Shown here piece after piece: positions 44,436-53,007 of a stretch of 64,000 bases of DNA. The notes beneath the pieces were generated by a model. It was not told the DNA's origin and made no database searches. It worked only from the letters and a program-made list of their open reading frames with translations. The number at the start of each line of letters is the position of its first letter. Within the stretch, counting starts at the first letter, position 1. Position numbers and translations under genes: made by a program. Source of the DNA: CAXBCP01 sp963974055 (GTDB taxonomy: Bacteria > Pseudomonadota > Alphaproteobacteria > MPNO01 > UBA830); NCBI GenBank assembly GCA_963974055.1, contig CAXBCP010000011.1:1-64000 (forward strand), read 5' to 3'.

Positions 44436-44747
44436 TTAGTCGGTCGGGGTCAGGTCGCCCGCTTCGACAATGGTAAGTTCGTTGTCGCCGACGCCGTTGC
44501 GGCGGCGGAATGCAGCCGCCTCCCTGTAGGCGTCGGAGTTGAAACAGGCTTCGGCGTCCGCCATCGATGCGAACTCGATCACCACGAAACGCTCGAAATA
44601 GTCTTTTCCTTCGAGGGTTTTGTGGTTTCCGCCCCGGGTCAGAATCTTGCCGTTGAACTGTTCCAGGATAGCCGGAACCTGCTTCGCGTATTTCATGTAT
44701 TCGTCGTGATCGTTGATCTTGGCGCGTGCCAGCCAATATGCGGTCAT
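44436..44747 (-). CDS. DUF1330-family small protein
   Basis: The 103-residue protein starts at the ATG ending at 44747 behind AGGGAAAG; a longer open frame to 44861 lacks family sequence. The pattern AYWLARAKINDHDEYMKYAKQ and the KILTRGG and FERFVVIEFASMADAEACFNS segments define the DUF1330 dimeric alpha/beta-barrel family. Function is unknown. It lies 30 bp upstream of the FAH-family gene in the same direction. Confidence 0.85.
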   Translation of the reverse strand: MTAYWLARAKINDHDEYMKYAKQVPAILEQFNGKILTRGGNHKTLEGKDYFERFVVIEFASMADAEACFNSDAYREAAAFRRRNGVGDNELTIVEAGDLTPTD

Positions 44748-44919
44748 GGCTCTTTCCCTGTGTAATTCGACGATATTATTTGAGTGAGGTATAGCCGAAA
44801 TGGTCCGGGTTGCGATCCAAAATTTCTTCATCATAACGTGTGCGCATTGCTGCCCCGTCACATTTCGCTATTCTTTCCGATGCGCTACGATAATCGAAAT
44901 TAGCGATCTGGAGGACGTC

Positions 44920-45378
44920 ATGCCGCTTTCTCACTTGGAACATTTCCTGATTCAGACGCAAGACCTCGACGGCACGCGGGACTGGTACGTAGATGTGCTG
45001 GGAATGGTGTCCGGCCCGCACCCGGACTTCAAGATGCCGGTCCACTGGCTTTATGTCGGCGACGAACCCGTGCTGCACCTGACCGTCGGCGGCGCCGACG
45101 TTTCCGAAAACCGGAAAAAATATCTGGGTCAGCAATCGACGGCGACCAGCGGGTCGGGTGTTGTGGACCATGTGGCATTCCGCGCGACCGGACTGCAGGA
45201 CATGATGAAGCATCTCGATGCGAAAGGGATTGCCTACACGAAGCGCCAGGTTGACGATCAGGGCCTGTTTCAGCTTTTCCTGATGGATCCCAACGACGTG
45301 AAGGTCGAACTGAATTTCGCTGCGGAAGAGGCACAGGGAATTAAGGCCGACGTGATGGCGACGGAGCTGACCACCTGA
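44920..45378 (+). CDS. VOC-family (glyoxalase/extradiol dioxygenase-like) protein
   Basis: The 152-residue protein starts at ATG 44920 with GGAGG just upstream. Two beta-alpha-beta-beta-beta modules are visible: LSHLEHFLIQTQDLDGTRDW with a first metal His, VVDHVAFRATGLQDM with a second His, and DPNDVKVELNF with the metal Glu. Members include ring-cleavage dioxygenases, glyoxalases and resistance proteins; its single-pair length fits the smaller type. It precedes the GST-family gene by 41 bp. Confidence 0.87.
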   Translation: MPLSHLEHFLIQTQDLDGTRDWYVDVLGMVSGPHPDFKMPVHWLYVGDEPVLHLTVGGADVSENRKKYLGQQSTATSGSGVVDHVAFRATGLQDMMKHLDAKGIAYTKRQVDDQGLFQLFLMDPNDVKVELNFAAEEAQGIKADVMATELTT

Positions 45379-45419
45379 AAAGTCACCGACGAAAACTCTG
45401 AAACAAGGGAGAACACCTC

Positions 45420-46052
45420 GTGATCGATCTCTATACCTGGTTTACGCCGAACGGGCGCAAAGTATCGCTGATGCTCGAAGAATGCGGGCTCGACTATACG
45501 GTTCATGCGATAAATATCGGGAAGGACGAGCAGTTCACCCCGGAATTTCTGAAAATCAGTCCGAACAACAAAATCCCGGCGATCGTCGATAACGATAGCG
45601 GGAAATCGTTGATGGAATCCGGCGCGATCATGATGTATCTCGCGGAAAAATCCGGCAAATTCTGGCCGCAGGATCCCGACAACAGATGGTCCACGGTTGA
45701 ATGGCTCATGTTCCAGATGGGCGGTGTCGGCCCGATGTTCGGCCAGTGCCACCATTTCACCAAGTACAATCCCGGCAAGGCGCCGTATGCCCAGGAACGT
45801 TATCTGGCGGAGACCAGACGCCTGTACGGTGTCATGGACAGGAAGCTGGCCAAGACCGCTTATCTTGCGTGCAACGAATACACGATTGCCGATATGGCGG
45901 TGTGGCCCTGGGTCGCACGGTTCGACTGGCAGACCGTCGATCTGAACGAATATCCGAATGTGCGGCGGTGGTATCTCGAGATCGTCGAGCGACCTGCGAC
46001 CCGCAAGGGATGGAATGTCCCCGAGAACGATCAGGAAATTCCTATGCCATGA
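45420..46052 (+). CDS. Glutathione S-transferase family protein (Ure2/YfcG-like)
   Basis: The 210-residue protein starts at GTG 45420 behind AAGGGAG. The thioredoxin-like domain begins LYTWFTPNGRKVSLMLEECG, the TPNGxKV form of the YfcG/Ure2p group, and has the cis-Pro glutathione loop NNKIPAIVD and ESGAIMMYLAEK. An all-alpha domain follows. YfcG-type enzymes act as glutathione-dependent disulfide reductases. It lacks the SSCxxRVR motif of zeta-class maleylpyruvate isomerases. It shares the strand with the VOC gene and is followed by strong inverted repeats. Confidence 0.9.
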   Translation: MIDLYTWFTPNGRKVSLMLEECGLDYTVHAINIGKDEQFTPEFLKISPNNKIPAIVDNDSGKSLMESGAIMMYLAEKSGKFWPQDPDNRWSTVEWLMFQMGGVGPMFGQCHHFTKYNPGKAPYAQERYLAETRRLYGVMDRKLAKTAYLACNEYTIADMAVWPWVARFDWQTVDLNEYPNVRRWYLEIVERPATRKGWNVPENDQEIPMP

Positions 46053-46064
46053 CGGGTTGTGTTA

Positions 46065-46086
46065 TAAATTATCAACCGATAATTTA
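46065..46086. promoter_or_regulatory. AT-rich perfect inverted repeat (operator candidate)
   Basis: TAAATTATC and GATAATTTA form 9-bp arms around AACC. It lies between the GST stop and the TRAP small-permease gene and has the size of a repressor site. No regulator gene is adjacent, so the binding protein is unknown. Confidence 0.4.
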
Positions 46087-46090
46087 AGTC

Positions 46091-46138
46091 TTCGGATGTC
46101 GCCCTGTACGAGTGTGACGGTACAGGGCGACATCCGAA
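46091..46138. repeat. Long perfect inverted repeat (19-bp arms)
   Basis: TTCGGATGTCGCCCTGTAC at 46091-46109 pairs perfectly with 46120-46138 across a 10-nt loop (GAGTGTGACG). There is no T tract, so it is not a classical rho-independent terminator. It could block read-through from the GST gene, be processed, or act as a leader structure of the TRAP operon, whose first gene starts 58 bp later. I see no second copy in the window. Confidence 0.7.
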
Positions 46139-46196
46139 ACTCAGCGGAACAGGGTACGACTAAAAGAGACCCGGCCGCGCACAGGAAGGAAACGTC

Positions 46197-46721
46197 ATGT
46201 ATCGGGTGCTCGAACGTATTTGCTCGGCATTGAATTACGTTGCCGCCGCGTGGCTGATGGTGATGGCCATTGTCATCTTCGTCGAAGTCGTCGGACGTGG
46301 TTTTTTCAGCGCATTCCTGGGTGGCGATGAAATCGTCACCAATTCGGTTCCGGCAGTTGTTTTTCTTCAGATCCCGCTGGCGATTTTGACGGGCAGCATG
46401 CTGCGGACGACGATCTCCTTCGATCATCTGAACAAGAAATGGCGCCACATCGTCAATGCGGTGTCTTATCTGATGGGCATGGCGCTGATGATCGGGATTG
46501 CTGTCGGGGGCTGGACCGACATGATCAAGGGCTGGGAAATCGGCGAATATCAGGGCATCGGTGCGCTGGAGGTTCCGGTATATCCGATCCGCACAATCAT
46601 CATTGGCTCCGCAATTCTGATCACTCTGATTTATTTTGTCATGTTGCTGCGCGCGGCCGGGTGCAACGACACCACACCGGGTGCCCAGGCCGACGAGTTC
46701 GGCACGACGGAAGAAATATGA
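46197..46721 (+). CDS. TRAP transporter small permease (DctQ-like)
   Basis: The 174-residue membrane protein starts at ATG 46197 behind AGGAAGGA. Four hydrophobic helices are visible, beginning ICSALNYVAAAWLMVMAIVIF, with the conserved FVEVVGRGFF of DctQ proteins. It pairs with the large permease to form the membrane part of a Na+-driven tripartite importer. The large permease gene follows 46 bp later and the receptor gene after that, giving a complete Q-M-P operon. Confidence 0.92.
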   Translation: MYRVLERICSALNYVAAAWLMVMAIVIFVEVVGRGFFSAFLGGDEIVTNSVPAVVFLQIPLAILTGSMLRTTISFDHLNKKWRHIVNAVSYLMGMALMIGIAVGGWTDMIKGWEIGEYQGIGALEVPVYPIRTIIIGSAILITLIYFVMLLRAAGCNDTTPGAQADEFGTTEEI

Positions 46722-46767
46722 TGATTGATTCCGACCGGCCCGGCTTTGTGACACACGGAGTATCCCG

Positions 46768-48057
46768 ATGGAACTGAACACCCTCATGGTGCTGACGCTG
46801 ATCGGGATGCTGGTGGCGATATTCTCCGGCGTTCACATCGCCGTTGCCCTTGGCATGACCGCGATGGTGGGTACCTATTTCATCTTCGAAGACATGTATC
46901 TGGCATCGGCGCAGGTCGGCGGCGCGGCATATGAGCTTGTCCGCCACTACGTGTTCGCAACAATTCCGCTGTTTGTTCTGATGGGGGATTTTGTCGCCAA
47001 ATGTGGTGCGGCCGGCGATCTGTACAAGGTGATCAATCGGTGTCTGGGCGGCATTCCGGGCCGCCTTGCCGTGGCGACGGTTACGGGGAACGCGGCATTT
47101 GCCGCGGTGACGGGCACGTCGATCGCCTCGGCGGCCGCGTTCAGCCGGATCGCCTATCCCGAAATGATGCGGTTCAAATACAGGCGGGAATTCGCGCTCG
47201 GCTCTATCGCCGGGTCGGCCTGTCTCGGCATGCTGATTCCGCCCAGCGTGCTGTTGATCGTTTGGGGAATTATCACCGAACAATCGATCGGCAAGCTTTT
47301 TGTCGCCGGCGTTATCCCCGGTCTGCTGCTGTCGGTTCTGTTTATCGTCTACACCGTCGGTGCGGTTAAGATCAGGCCGGAACTTGCGCCTGAAATCCCC
47401 AAGGAAGACCAGGATCCCGTTACCCGGGGCGAAATCGTCTCCACCGTTGGCGTGGTCGCGATCATTGTCCTCGTGATGGGCGGTATCTGGGGCGGCGCCT
47501 TTACCGCGACGGAAGCGGCGGGTATCGGCGCCCTTGCGGCAATGGTGCTGGCGATCCTGAAAGGGCTTCGCTGGAAGGGGATTGTCGAAGCCGTTGTCGA
47601 TGCCGGCAAGACGTCCGCACCGATCATGATCCTGCTGGTGACGGCGGGCATGTATGCGCGCTTCCTGTCTCTCGCCGATATCGACACGATTATCAAGGAC
47701 GCGGTAGGAGACGGTCCGCTGGTCGGGTTGATGATGGTCATCATCTGGATCGTGCTTGGAATGATCCTCGATTCAATCTCGATCATCCTGCTGACCGTGC
47801 CATTGTTTTCCCTCATCGATATCGGCATCGATCCCATCGCTTTTGCGATTTTCGGTATTCTCCTGATCGAGGCGGGGCTCCTGACGCCGCCCTTCGGCCT
47901 CGTTGTCTACGTGGTGAAGGGGGCCGTTCCGGATTCCGGGGTCCAGCTCGGAGAGATATTCAGGGGGTCTATTCCCTACTGGATTATGATGCTCATCACG
48001 GCCGGTCTGATCTGGGTCTACCCCGGTATTGCCAGCTGGTTGACGGGCTTTGTCTAA
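46768..48057 (+). CDS. TRAP transporter large permease (DctM-like)
   Basis: The 429-residue protein has about 12 hydrophobic helices. DctM features include VFATIPLFVLMGDFVAKCG, GNAAFAAVTGTSIASAAAF and GSACLGMLIPPSVLLIVWG, plus WGGAFTATEAAGIGALAA in the second half. It forms the ion-coupled translocation pathway. It sits between the small permease and the receptor genes in one operon. Confidence 0.96.
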   Translation: MELNTLMVLTLIGMLVAIFSGVHIAVALGMTAMVGTYFIFEDMYLASAQVGGAAYELVRHYVFATIPLFVLMGDFVAKCGAAGDLYKVINRCLGGIPGRLAVATVTGNAAFAAVTGTSIASAAAFSRIAYPEMMRFKYRREFALGSIAGSACLGMLIPPSVLLIVWGIITEQSIGKLFVAGVIPGLLLSVLFIVYTVGAVKIRPELAPEIPKEDQDPVTRGEIVSTVGVVAIIVLVMGGIWGGAFTATEAAGIGALAAMVLAILKGLRWKGIVEAVVDAGKTSAPIMILLVTAGMYARFLSLADIDTIIKDAVGDGPLVGLMMVIIWIVLGMILDSISIILLTVPLFSLIDIGIDPIAFAIFGILLIEAGLLTPPFGLVVYVVKGAVPDSGVQLGEIFRGSIPYWIMMLITAGLIWVYPGIASWLTGFV

Positions 48058-48153
48058 CGACGATCGTTACGAAAGACGACAAGCTTTTGCGGTATTTTGG
48101 TCCGTGATAGGCTTTTCGAAAGAACCAAATAGTTGAACTTAATCAACCTGAAT

Positions 48154-48168
48154 GGGAGGTTCGTTTTG
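48154..48168 (+). promoter_or_regulatory. Ribosome binding site that fixes a TTG start for the TRAP receptor
   Basis: GGGAGG at 48154-48159 is followed after 6 nt by TTG at 48166-48168, directly ahead of a textbook signal peptide (KNTTKITAGVAAII). The upstream in-frame TTG at 48133 would add residues NLINLNGRFV before the signal peptide and has no ribosome site. Confidence 0.8.
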
Positions 48169-49260
48169 AAGAACACAACTAAGATCACGGCGGGTGTTGC
48201 CGCCATTATTGCAGGTTCGCTGGCGCTTGGTGCGGCGGCGAATGCGAAGACTTTTGTCCTTCGTATGGGCGCAGGTCATCCGAGCAAGCCGGTCGCCTAT
48301 GTCCGTAATATGGAACACCATATGGCCGACTTGATTACCAAGCGGGTGGCGGCCGAAACGAAGCACAAGGTTCGCTTCATCCATGCCTATGCCGGCAAGA
48401 TCGCCAAAGTGCACGAGACGCTGGAAGCGGTCGAAAAAGGTTTGCTCGACATTGGCGGGTTCTGCGTTTGCTTTGAAAGCGCGAAAATGCTGCCGGCGAA
48501 TTTCGACTATTTTACACCCTTCACAACGCCTGACGTTCGGCTGAATACCAAGGTCAAGCGCCGCGTGATGGCGGAGCATCCCGAAATCTACGACATGCTC
48601 CCCAAGAAATATAACCAGCAGCTGATGGCGATAACGGGGTTCGACAATTACGGGCTCGGGACGAAATTCGCCTGGAACGACGTCAGCGAACTCAAGGGCC
48701 AGAAGATTATCGCGGCCGGTCCCAACCTGCCCTGGGTTGAACGCTATGGCGCAATTCCGGTCACAACGACTTTGCCGACCGCCTATAACGCCCTGGCGAC
48801 GGGTGTGGCTTCGGGGTTCATCATGTTCCCGGGCGTGTATTTCGGGTTCAAGTTTCATGAGCCCGCGCCCCACTTCAAGGTCACAAATCACGGGGCGATG
48901 GCGCAGAATGCTCTGACCATGAACCTCAACACGCGGAAGAAGCTTCCGGCCGATGTGCTCAAGATCATCGACGAGGCCGCTGCGAGCTACGAAACCGTGG
49001 CCAACGAGGATTCCTACCAGAGCGAAGCCGCCGGGCTTGCCAAGCTGAAAACCGTCGGCGCCCATGTTTCGGTTCTGCCGGTCGAACAGCAGGCGAAGTG
49101 GGCAGAGGCGCTCAAGGACTGGCCGAACGAAAGAGCGCATGACCTGAACAAGGCATTCGGCATCGACGGACCGCTGATCATGGAAAAATACATGAAGTAC
49201 ATGGAAGAAGCGGGCCATAAATGGCCGTACCGTTACCAGTTCAAGCCGCTCGGTTCATGA
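48166..49260 (+). CDS. TRAP transporter substrate-binding protein (DctP-like)
   Basis: The 364-residue protein starts at TTG 48166. A signal peptide of about 24 residues ends in GAAANA. The mature DctP-type receptor begins KTFVLRMGAGHPSKP, with GKIAKVHETLEAVEKGLLDIG and the central ELKGQKIIAAGPNLPWVERYG. The binding-site Arg conserved in carboxylate-binding receptors cannot be placed with certainty. It delivers its ligand, probably an organic acid, to the DctQ/DctM pair encoded just upstream. A strong terminator follows at 49284. Confidence 0.93.
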   Translation: MKNTTKITAGVAAIIAGSLALGAAANAKTFVLRMGAGHPSKPVAYVRNMEHHMADLITKRVAAETKHKVRFIHAYAGKIAKVHETLEAVEKGLLDIGGFCVCFESAKMLPANFDYFTPFTTPDVRLNTKVKRRVMAEHPEIYDMLPKKYNQQLMAITGFDNYGLGTKFAWNDVSELKGQKIIAAGPNLPWVERYGAIPVTTTLPTAYNALATGVASGFIMFPGVYFGFKFHEPAPHFKVTNHGAMAQNALTMNLNTRKKLPADVLKIIDEAAASYETVANEDSYQSEAAGLAKLKTVGAHVSVLPVEQQAKWAEALKDWPNERAHDLNKAFGIDGPLIMEKYMKYMEEAGHKWPYRYQFKPLGS

Positions 49261-49283
49261 TCGGGATTGTCTGAACGGATTTG

Positions 49284-49308
49284 GGGCGGCCTTCGGGCCG
49301 CCCTTTTT
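49284..49308 (+). terminator. Rho-independent terminator of the TRAP operon
   Basis: The stem GGGCGGCC/GGCCGCCC (49284-49291 with 49296-49303) closes on a TTCG tetraloop and is followed by five T residues. It lies 24 bp after the receptor stop. Confidence 0.93.
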
Positions 49309-49345
49309 CATTGACACGGGGCCGCCGAATTTTGAACCTGCGGTG

Positions 49346-50164
49346 ATGTATACCCATTCGACAGACGCGGGATGGATTTCCCGGACCCACCGGGCAATAT
49401 CGCCCTTTCGGTTAGAGAAGCCCGAAACCCTCTCAGATGCGGTTGACGCCATTTCCGCGGCGGGCGACGTGACGATCATTGCTGGCGGGATCGATCTCGT
49501 CCGGCGCATGCGCGGCGGCGATACATGGAATGCCGTCGTCGATATATCGGGCCTGGCGGAATTGCGCGCGATCGAGGACGGCGGCGACAAAATACGCATC
49601 GGTGCGCTGGCCACCCATTGGGATATCGAGACCGATAGCGTTCTGGCATCGAAAATGCCGGATTTTCAGATGGCCTGGAAAACGATCGGGAATATTCGGA
49701 TTCGGATGACCGGCACTGTCGGCGGCAACCTTATGGCGGCCGAGCCCGGGTATGACGGCCGCGTGCTGCTCGCCGCCGCCGGCGGCAGCCTGGTGTTCCT
49801 GACGCAGCGCGGGGAGGTAACAGTGCCGGCCGATGCCGGGCCGGAAAACATCCCGCCGCACGCCCTGCTCACGGGGATCGAAGTTCCTGCCCGTGGTGCA
49901 GGGATAGCCTTCGACCGGAGCCTTAAACCGGTCGTCAGCGTGGCGGTCGGACTCGACGGGGAGCGGGCGAGGGTGTCCGTGGGATGCGCCTACGATCATC
50001 CGCAGTGCTGGTCGGGTCCCGTGGAAGAAATCGATGACGCCGTTGCCGCGTTCCCGCCCGAACCGCGAAACAACCCCATGGGGAGCGCCGCCTATCGCCG
50101 CCGGATGATTACCGTTCTGGCGCGCCGGCTGGCGGACCGTCTGACCGCGGGAGAACCGTCATGA
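49346..50164 (+). CDS. Molybdenum hydroxylase FAD-binding subunit (CoxM/XdhB-like)
   Basis: The 272-residue protein is taken from ATG 49346, which directly follows a GTG; either may be used. The FAD-binding motifs are AGGIDLVRRM near residue 46 and MTGTVGGNLMAAEPGYD near 125, matching the AGGT and TIGGN loops of the medium subunit. It carries electrons from the iron-sulfur subunit to the acceptor. It overlaps the next gene by 4 bp (ATGA), giving an M-S-L operon with the two following genes. Confidence 0.93.
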   Translation: MYTHSTDAGWISRTHRAISPFRLEKPETLSDAVDAISAAGDVTIIAGGIDLVRRMRGGDTWNAVVDISGLAELRAIEDGGDKIRIGALATHWDIETDSVLASKMPDFQMAWKTIGNIRIRMTGTVGGNLMAAEPGYDGRVLLAAAGGSLVFLTQRGEVTVPADAGPENIPPHALLTGIEVPARGAGIAFDRSLKPVVSVAVGLDGERARVSVGCAYDHPQCWSGPVEEIDDAVAAFPPEPRNNPMGSAAYRRRMITVLARRLADRLTAGEPS

Positions 50165-50652
50165 GCGGCGAATTCGTCTTTGTGAGCTGCACGGTCAATG
50201 GGGCCGCCCGGGAGTTTCATGTCCGGCCGGAGGAAATGCTGATCGATGTACTGCGCGACCGGCTTGCGCTGACCGGCACGAAACTGTCCTGTGACCTCGG
50301 CGCCTGCGGCGCCTGCACGGTATTGCTCGATGGAAAGCCCGTCTCGAGTTGCGGAACCTTCGCCTGGCAGGCAGATGGCGCCGATGTGCGAACGGTTGAG
50401 GGGCTGGTTGCCGCCGATGGCCGGTTGGACCCCGTCCAGCGCGCTTTTGTCGAGAACAGCGCCTTCCAGTGCGGATTCTGCACGCCGGGAATGATCATGC
50501 TGGCGCGGGCATTGCTCGATCGAGACCCGGCCCCGGACAGGCCGGCCATTCGGGCCTGGATGGGGGCGAATATCTGCCGGTGCACGGGCTATGAAATGAT
50601 TATCGAAGCCGTTGAGAAAGCGGCCGAACTGACGGCGGAGACAGGCGAATGA
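50161..50652 (+). CDS. Molybdenum hydroxylase [2Fe-2S] subunit (CoxS-like)
   Basis: The 163-residue protein contains both clusters of the family: a plant-ferredoxin type CDLGACGACTVLLDGKPVSSC and a C-terminal helical type with CGFCTPGMIMLA and ICRCTGYE. It passes electrons from the molybdopterin site to FAD. It starts at the ATGA overlap with the FAD subunit and overlaps the large subunit in the same way. Confidence 0.96.
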   Translation: MSGEFVFVSCTVNGAAREFHVRPEEMLIDVLRDRLALTGTKLSCDLGACGACTVLLDGKPVSSCGTFAWQADGADVRTVEGLVAADGRLDPVQRAFVENSAFQCGFCTPGMIMLARALLDRDPAPDRPAIRAWMGANICRCTGYEMIIEAVEKAAELTAETGE

Positions 50653-52958
50653 ACGAAGTATCGCCGATCCTTCATGTCGTCGGGCAGGATCTTGCACGGA
50701 CCGATGCCGTACCAAAGACAACCGGTACGGCGACTTATACGGTCGACATATCCTTCCCGGGCATGCTGCATGCCAAGGTTCTGCGGTCGCCCCATGCACA
50801 TGCGCGGATCACTGCCATTGATGCGTCGGCGGCGCGGAACATGCCGGGCGTTCATGCGGTCGTCACGCGCGACGACCTTGACGGACTGAACCCGACCTAC
50901 GGATATTTCATCAAGGACCAGCCGATCGTGGCGATCGACAAGGTTCGGTATATCGGCGACACCGTCGCCGCTGTTGCGGCGGAGACCGAACTTCAGGCTG
51001 TCGCCGCGCTGGAGAGGATTACCGTCGAATACGATCTGTTGCCTGTCGTTCCGACGATCGACACGGCGATGGCCGAGGGTGCGCCCGAACTGTTCGAGGA
51101 AGAACCGATGGGGATAGTGCCTGCCTACGGGCAGGGCGCGAGCGGCGCCCGTCGCATCGGCCGGAACAACTGTTACCGGTTTTCCTATGAAACGGGCGCG
51201 GCGGAGGCGTTCGATACATGCGACCGTATCTTCGAGGACCGTTTCGTGTTTTCGCGGGATCAGCATTTTCATCTGGAACCGTTCGTAACGGTCGCGCGGA
51301 TGGACGGCGACGTTATCGAAATCTGGACAAGTTCGCAGAACCCGTTCCCGCTGCGAAAGGAACTCGCACGGGTGTTTCAGTATCCGGAGAACCAGATCCG
51401 GGTGAAGGTGCCTTATCTCGGCGCCGGGTACGGCGCCAAGAACAACTGCAAGACCGAGCCGATCGCTATTCTGCTGGCGCGTATGTCGGGGCGTCCGGTC
51501 CGGTACTGCATGACGACCGAGGAAAATTTCCTGACGCAGTGCCAGCACGCGGCAATCCTGGATGTCAGGACCGGCGTCATGGCCGACGGCACGTTCGTCG
51601 CGCGGTCGGGCCGAATTCTGCTCGATGCGGGTGCGTATTCCGATGCCAGCCCGCTTGTTGCCGAAAAAGCGGGCTACCGGCTGCCGGGGCCCTATAAATG
51701 GCAGCATCTGAATATCGACTGCGACTGTATTCTGACAAACACCACGCCGGCCGGGCCGTATCGCGGGTTCGGCGGCACCCAGGCATCCTGGGCATCGGAA
51801 TCGCAGATCGACATCATTGCCCGGGCGCTCGGCCGGGACCCGCTCGATCTGCGGATGCAGAACGTCAAGGATCTCGGCGAAGCCTATGTTCCGGGCGAAA
51901 GCGGGATCGATTCAGACCTGCGGGCCGGGTTACAGCTCGTCGCCGACCGCGCCGGATACGGCGAACGCTCCCATGGGGACGGTCGGGGGATGGGCGTATC
52001 GATCGGTTTCAAGGATGCGGGCGGCGTCAACAAACCGGCCCAGGCGCGGGTACGGATTACGACCACCGGCGGGGTGTATCTGGAATGCGGCACGATCGAG
52101 ATCGGTCAGGGTATTCATACCTCCATGTCGCAGATCGTCGCCGAACTTCTGAATACCGGTCTCGATCGCGTGGTGTATCCCGGTCTGAATACGGACTACA
52201 CGCCGTTCGATCAGGGAACCAATGCAAGCTCCGCAGTGGTTGTAATGGCGCAGGCGGTTCAGCAGGCAACGCTGGAGGCAAAGCAGAAAGTGCTCGACTT
52301 CGCGGCGCGCGAACTGGATTGCAGCGTGGACGAGATCGAACTCGACGACTGGTCTATCCGCAAGGGAAATGAATCCCACCCGCTGGCGCCTATGGTTATG
52401 CGGTACTACGGCGGTACGGGATACGAGTTTACGGGGGCAGGCTTTTTCAAGCCCGAAATGGATCACGCCGCACCGCTGGAAACCCAGTGCGTGTCGTGGG
52501 AATTTGGCTGGGGCGCCGCGGAAGTGGAGGTCGACCGCGATACCGGTCTGATACATCTCAGGCAGCTGGTCGTATCGGGTGATGCCGGCCGGGCGATCAA
52601 TCCCCTGGTGTGCCGCGGGCAGGACGAAGGCTCCGCCGTGATGGGGCTGACCGGGGTTCTGTTTCCCTGCATGGTTTATGACGGCGCGATGCTGATGAAC
52701 GGTAATGGGCTTGATTACCGGGTGCCGCTGGCAACGGATATTCCCGACGGTTTTGTATCGATTCTTCAGGAACAGGGCCATGGACCGGGGCCGTTCGGCG
52801 CGAAAAGTCTGGGGGAAGGGTGCATGCTGCCCGTCGCGTCTGCGATCGCGAACGCCGTCGAGGATGCGATCGGCGTTCGTATCCGTGAATTGCCGCTGAC
52901 GCCCGAACGTGTGCTGGCGGCAATCGACCGTGCGGCAGCGGGCGATACCGGAGCATAA
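50649..52958 (+). CDS. Molybdenum hydroxylase large subunit, molybdopterin-binding (CoxL/XdhA-like)
   Basis: The 769-residue protein shows the N-terminal PKTTGTATYTVDISFPGM, the molybdopterin segment IEIGQGIHTSMSQIVAE, and the active-site Glu in AKSLGEGCMLPVASAIANA. The loop AGPYRGFGGTQ is the xanthine-dehydrogenase-like form, and the AYxCSFR motif of CO dehydrogenases is absent. It should hydroxylate an aldehyde or N-heterocycle using water. Location between two organic-acid transporters suggests a catabolic role on an imported ring compound. The substrate cannot be named. Confidence 0.94.
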   Translation: MNEVSPILHVVGQDLARTDAVPKTTGTATYTVDISFPGMLHAKVLRSPHAHARITAIDASAARNMPGVHAVVTRDDLDGLNPTYGYFIKDQPIVAIDKVRYIGDTVAAVAAETELQAVAALERITVEYDLLPVVPTIDTAMAEGAPELFEEEPMGIVPAYGQGASGARRIGRNNCYRFSYETGAAEAFDTCDRIFEDRFVFSRDQHFHLEPFVTVARMDGDVIEIWTSSQNPFPLRKELARVFQYPENQIRVKVPYLGAGYGAKNNCKTEPIAILLARMSGRPVRYCMTTEENFLTQCQHAAILDVRTGVMADGTFVARSGRILLDAGAYSDASPLVAEKAGYRLPGPYKWQHLNIDCDCILTNTTPAGPYRGFGGTQASWASESQIDIIARALGRDPLDLRMQNVKDLGEAYVPGESGIDSDLRAGLQLVADRAGYGERSHGDGRGMGVSIGFKDAGGVNKPAQARVRITTTGGVYLECGTIEIGQGIHTSMSQIVAELLNTGLDRVVYPGLNTDYTPFDQGTNASSAVVVMAQAVQQATLEAKQKVLDFAARELDCSVDEIELDDWSIRKGNESHPLAPMVMRYYGGTGYEFTGAGFFKPEMDHAAPLETQCVSWEFGWGAAEVEVDRDTGLIHLRQLVVSGDAGRAINPLVCRGQDEGSAVMGLTGVLFPCMVYDGAMLMNGNGLDYRVPLATDIPDGFVSILQEQGHGPGPFGAKSLGEGCMLPVASAIANAVEDAIGVRIRELPLTPERVLAAIDRAAAGDTGA

Positions 52959-52994
52959 AAAAGCGGACCCGAAAGGGCCCGCCTTTTCTTTTTT
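52957..52994. terminator. Terminator between the hydroxylase and TAXI-permease genes
   Basis: An imperfect GC stem (GCGGACCC with GGGCCCGC, GAAA loop) is flanked by A6 on the left and TTTTCTTTTTT on the right, so it can end transcription in both directions between the convergent genes. Confidence 0.8.
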
Positions 52995-53007
52995 CGGCTG
53001 TCGCCGG

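Noticed and set aside
45420..46052. Maleylpyruvate isomerase (zeta GST) to complete the gentisate route
   Set aside because: The active-site region is TPNGRKV, as in Ure2/YfcG-type GSTs, and lacks the SSCxxRVR motif of zeta-class enzymes.
46091..46138. tRNA or other structured RNA gene
   Set aside because: It is a simple perfect hairpin with no cloverleaf arms or conserved TTC/anticodon features.
50649..52958. Aerobic CO dehydrogenase
   Set aside because: The AYxCSFR active-site loop of form I CoxL is absent; the sequence around GPYRGFGGTQ is the general xanthine-dehydrogenase-like form.
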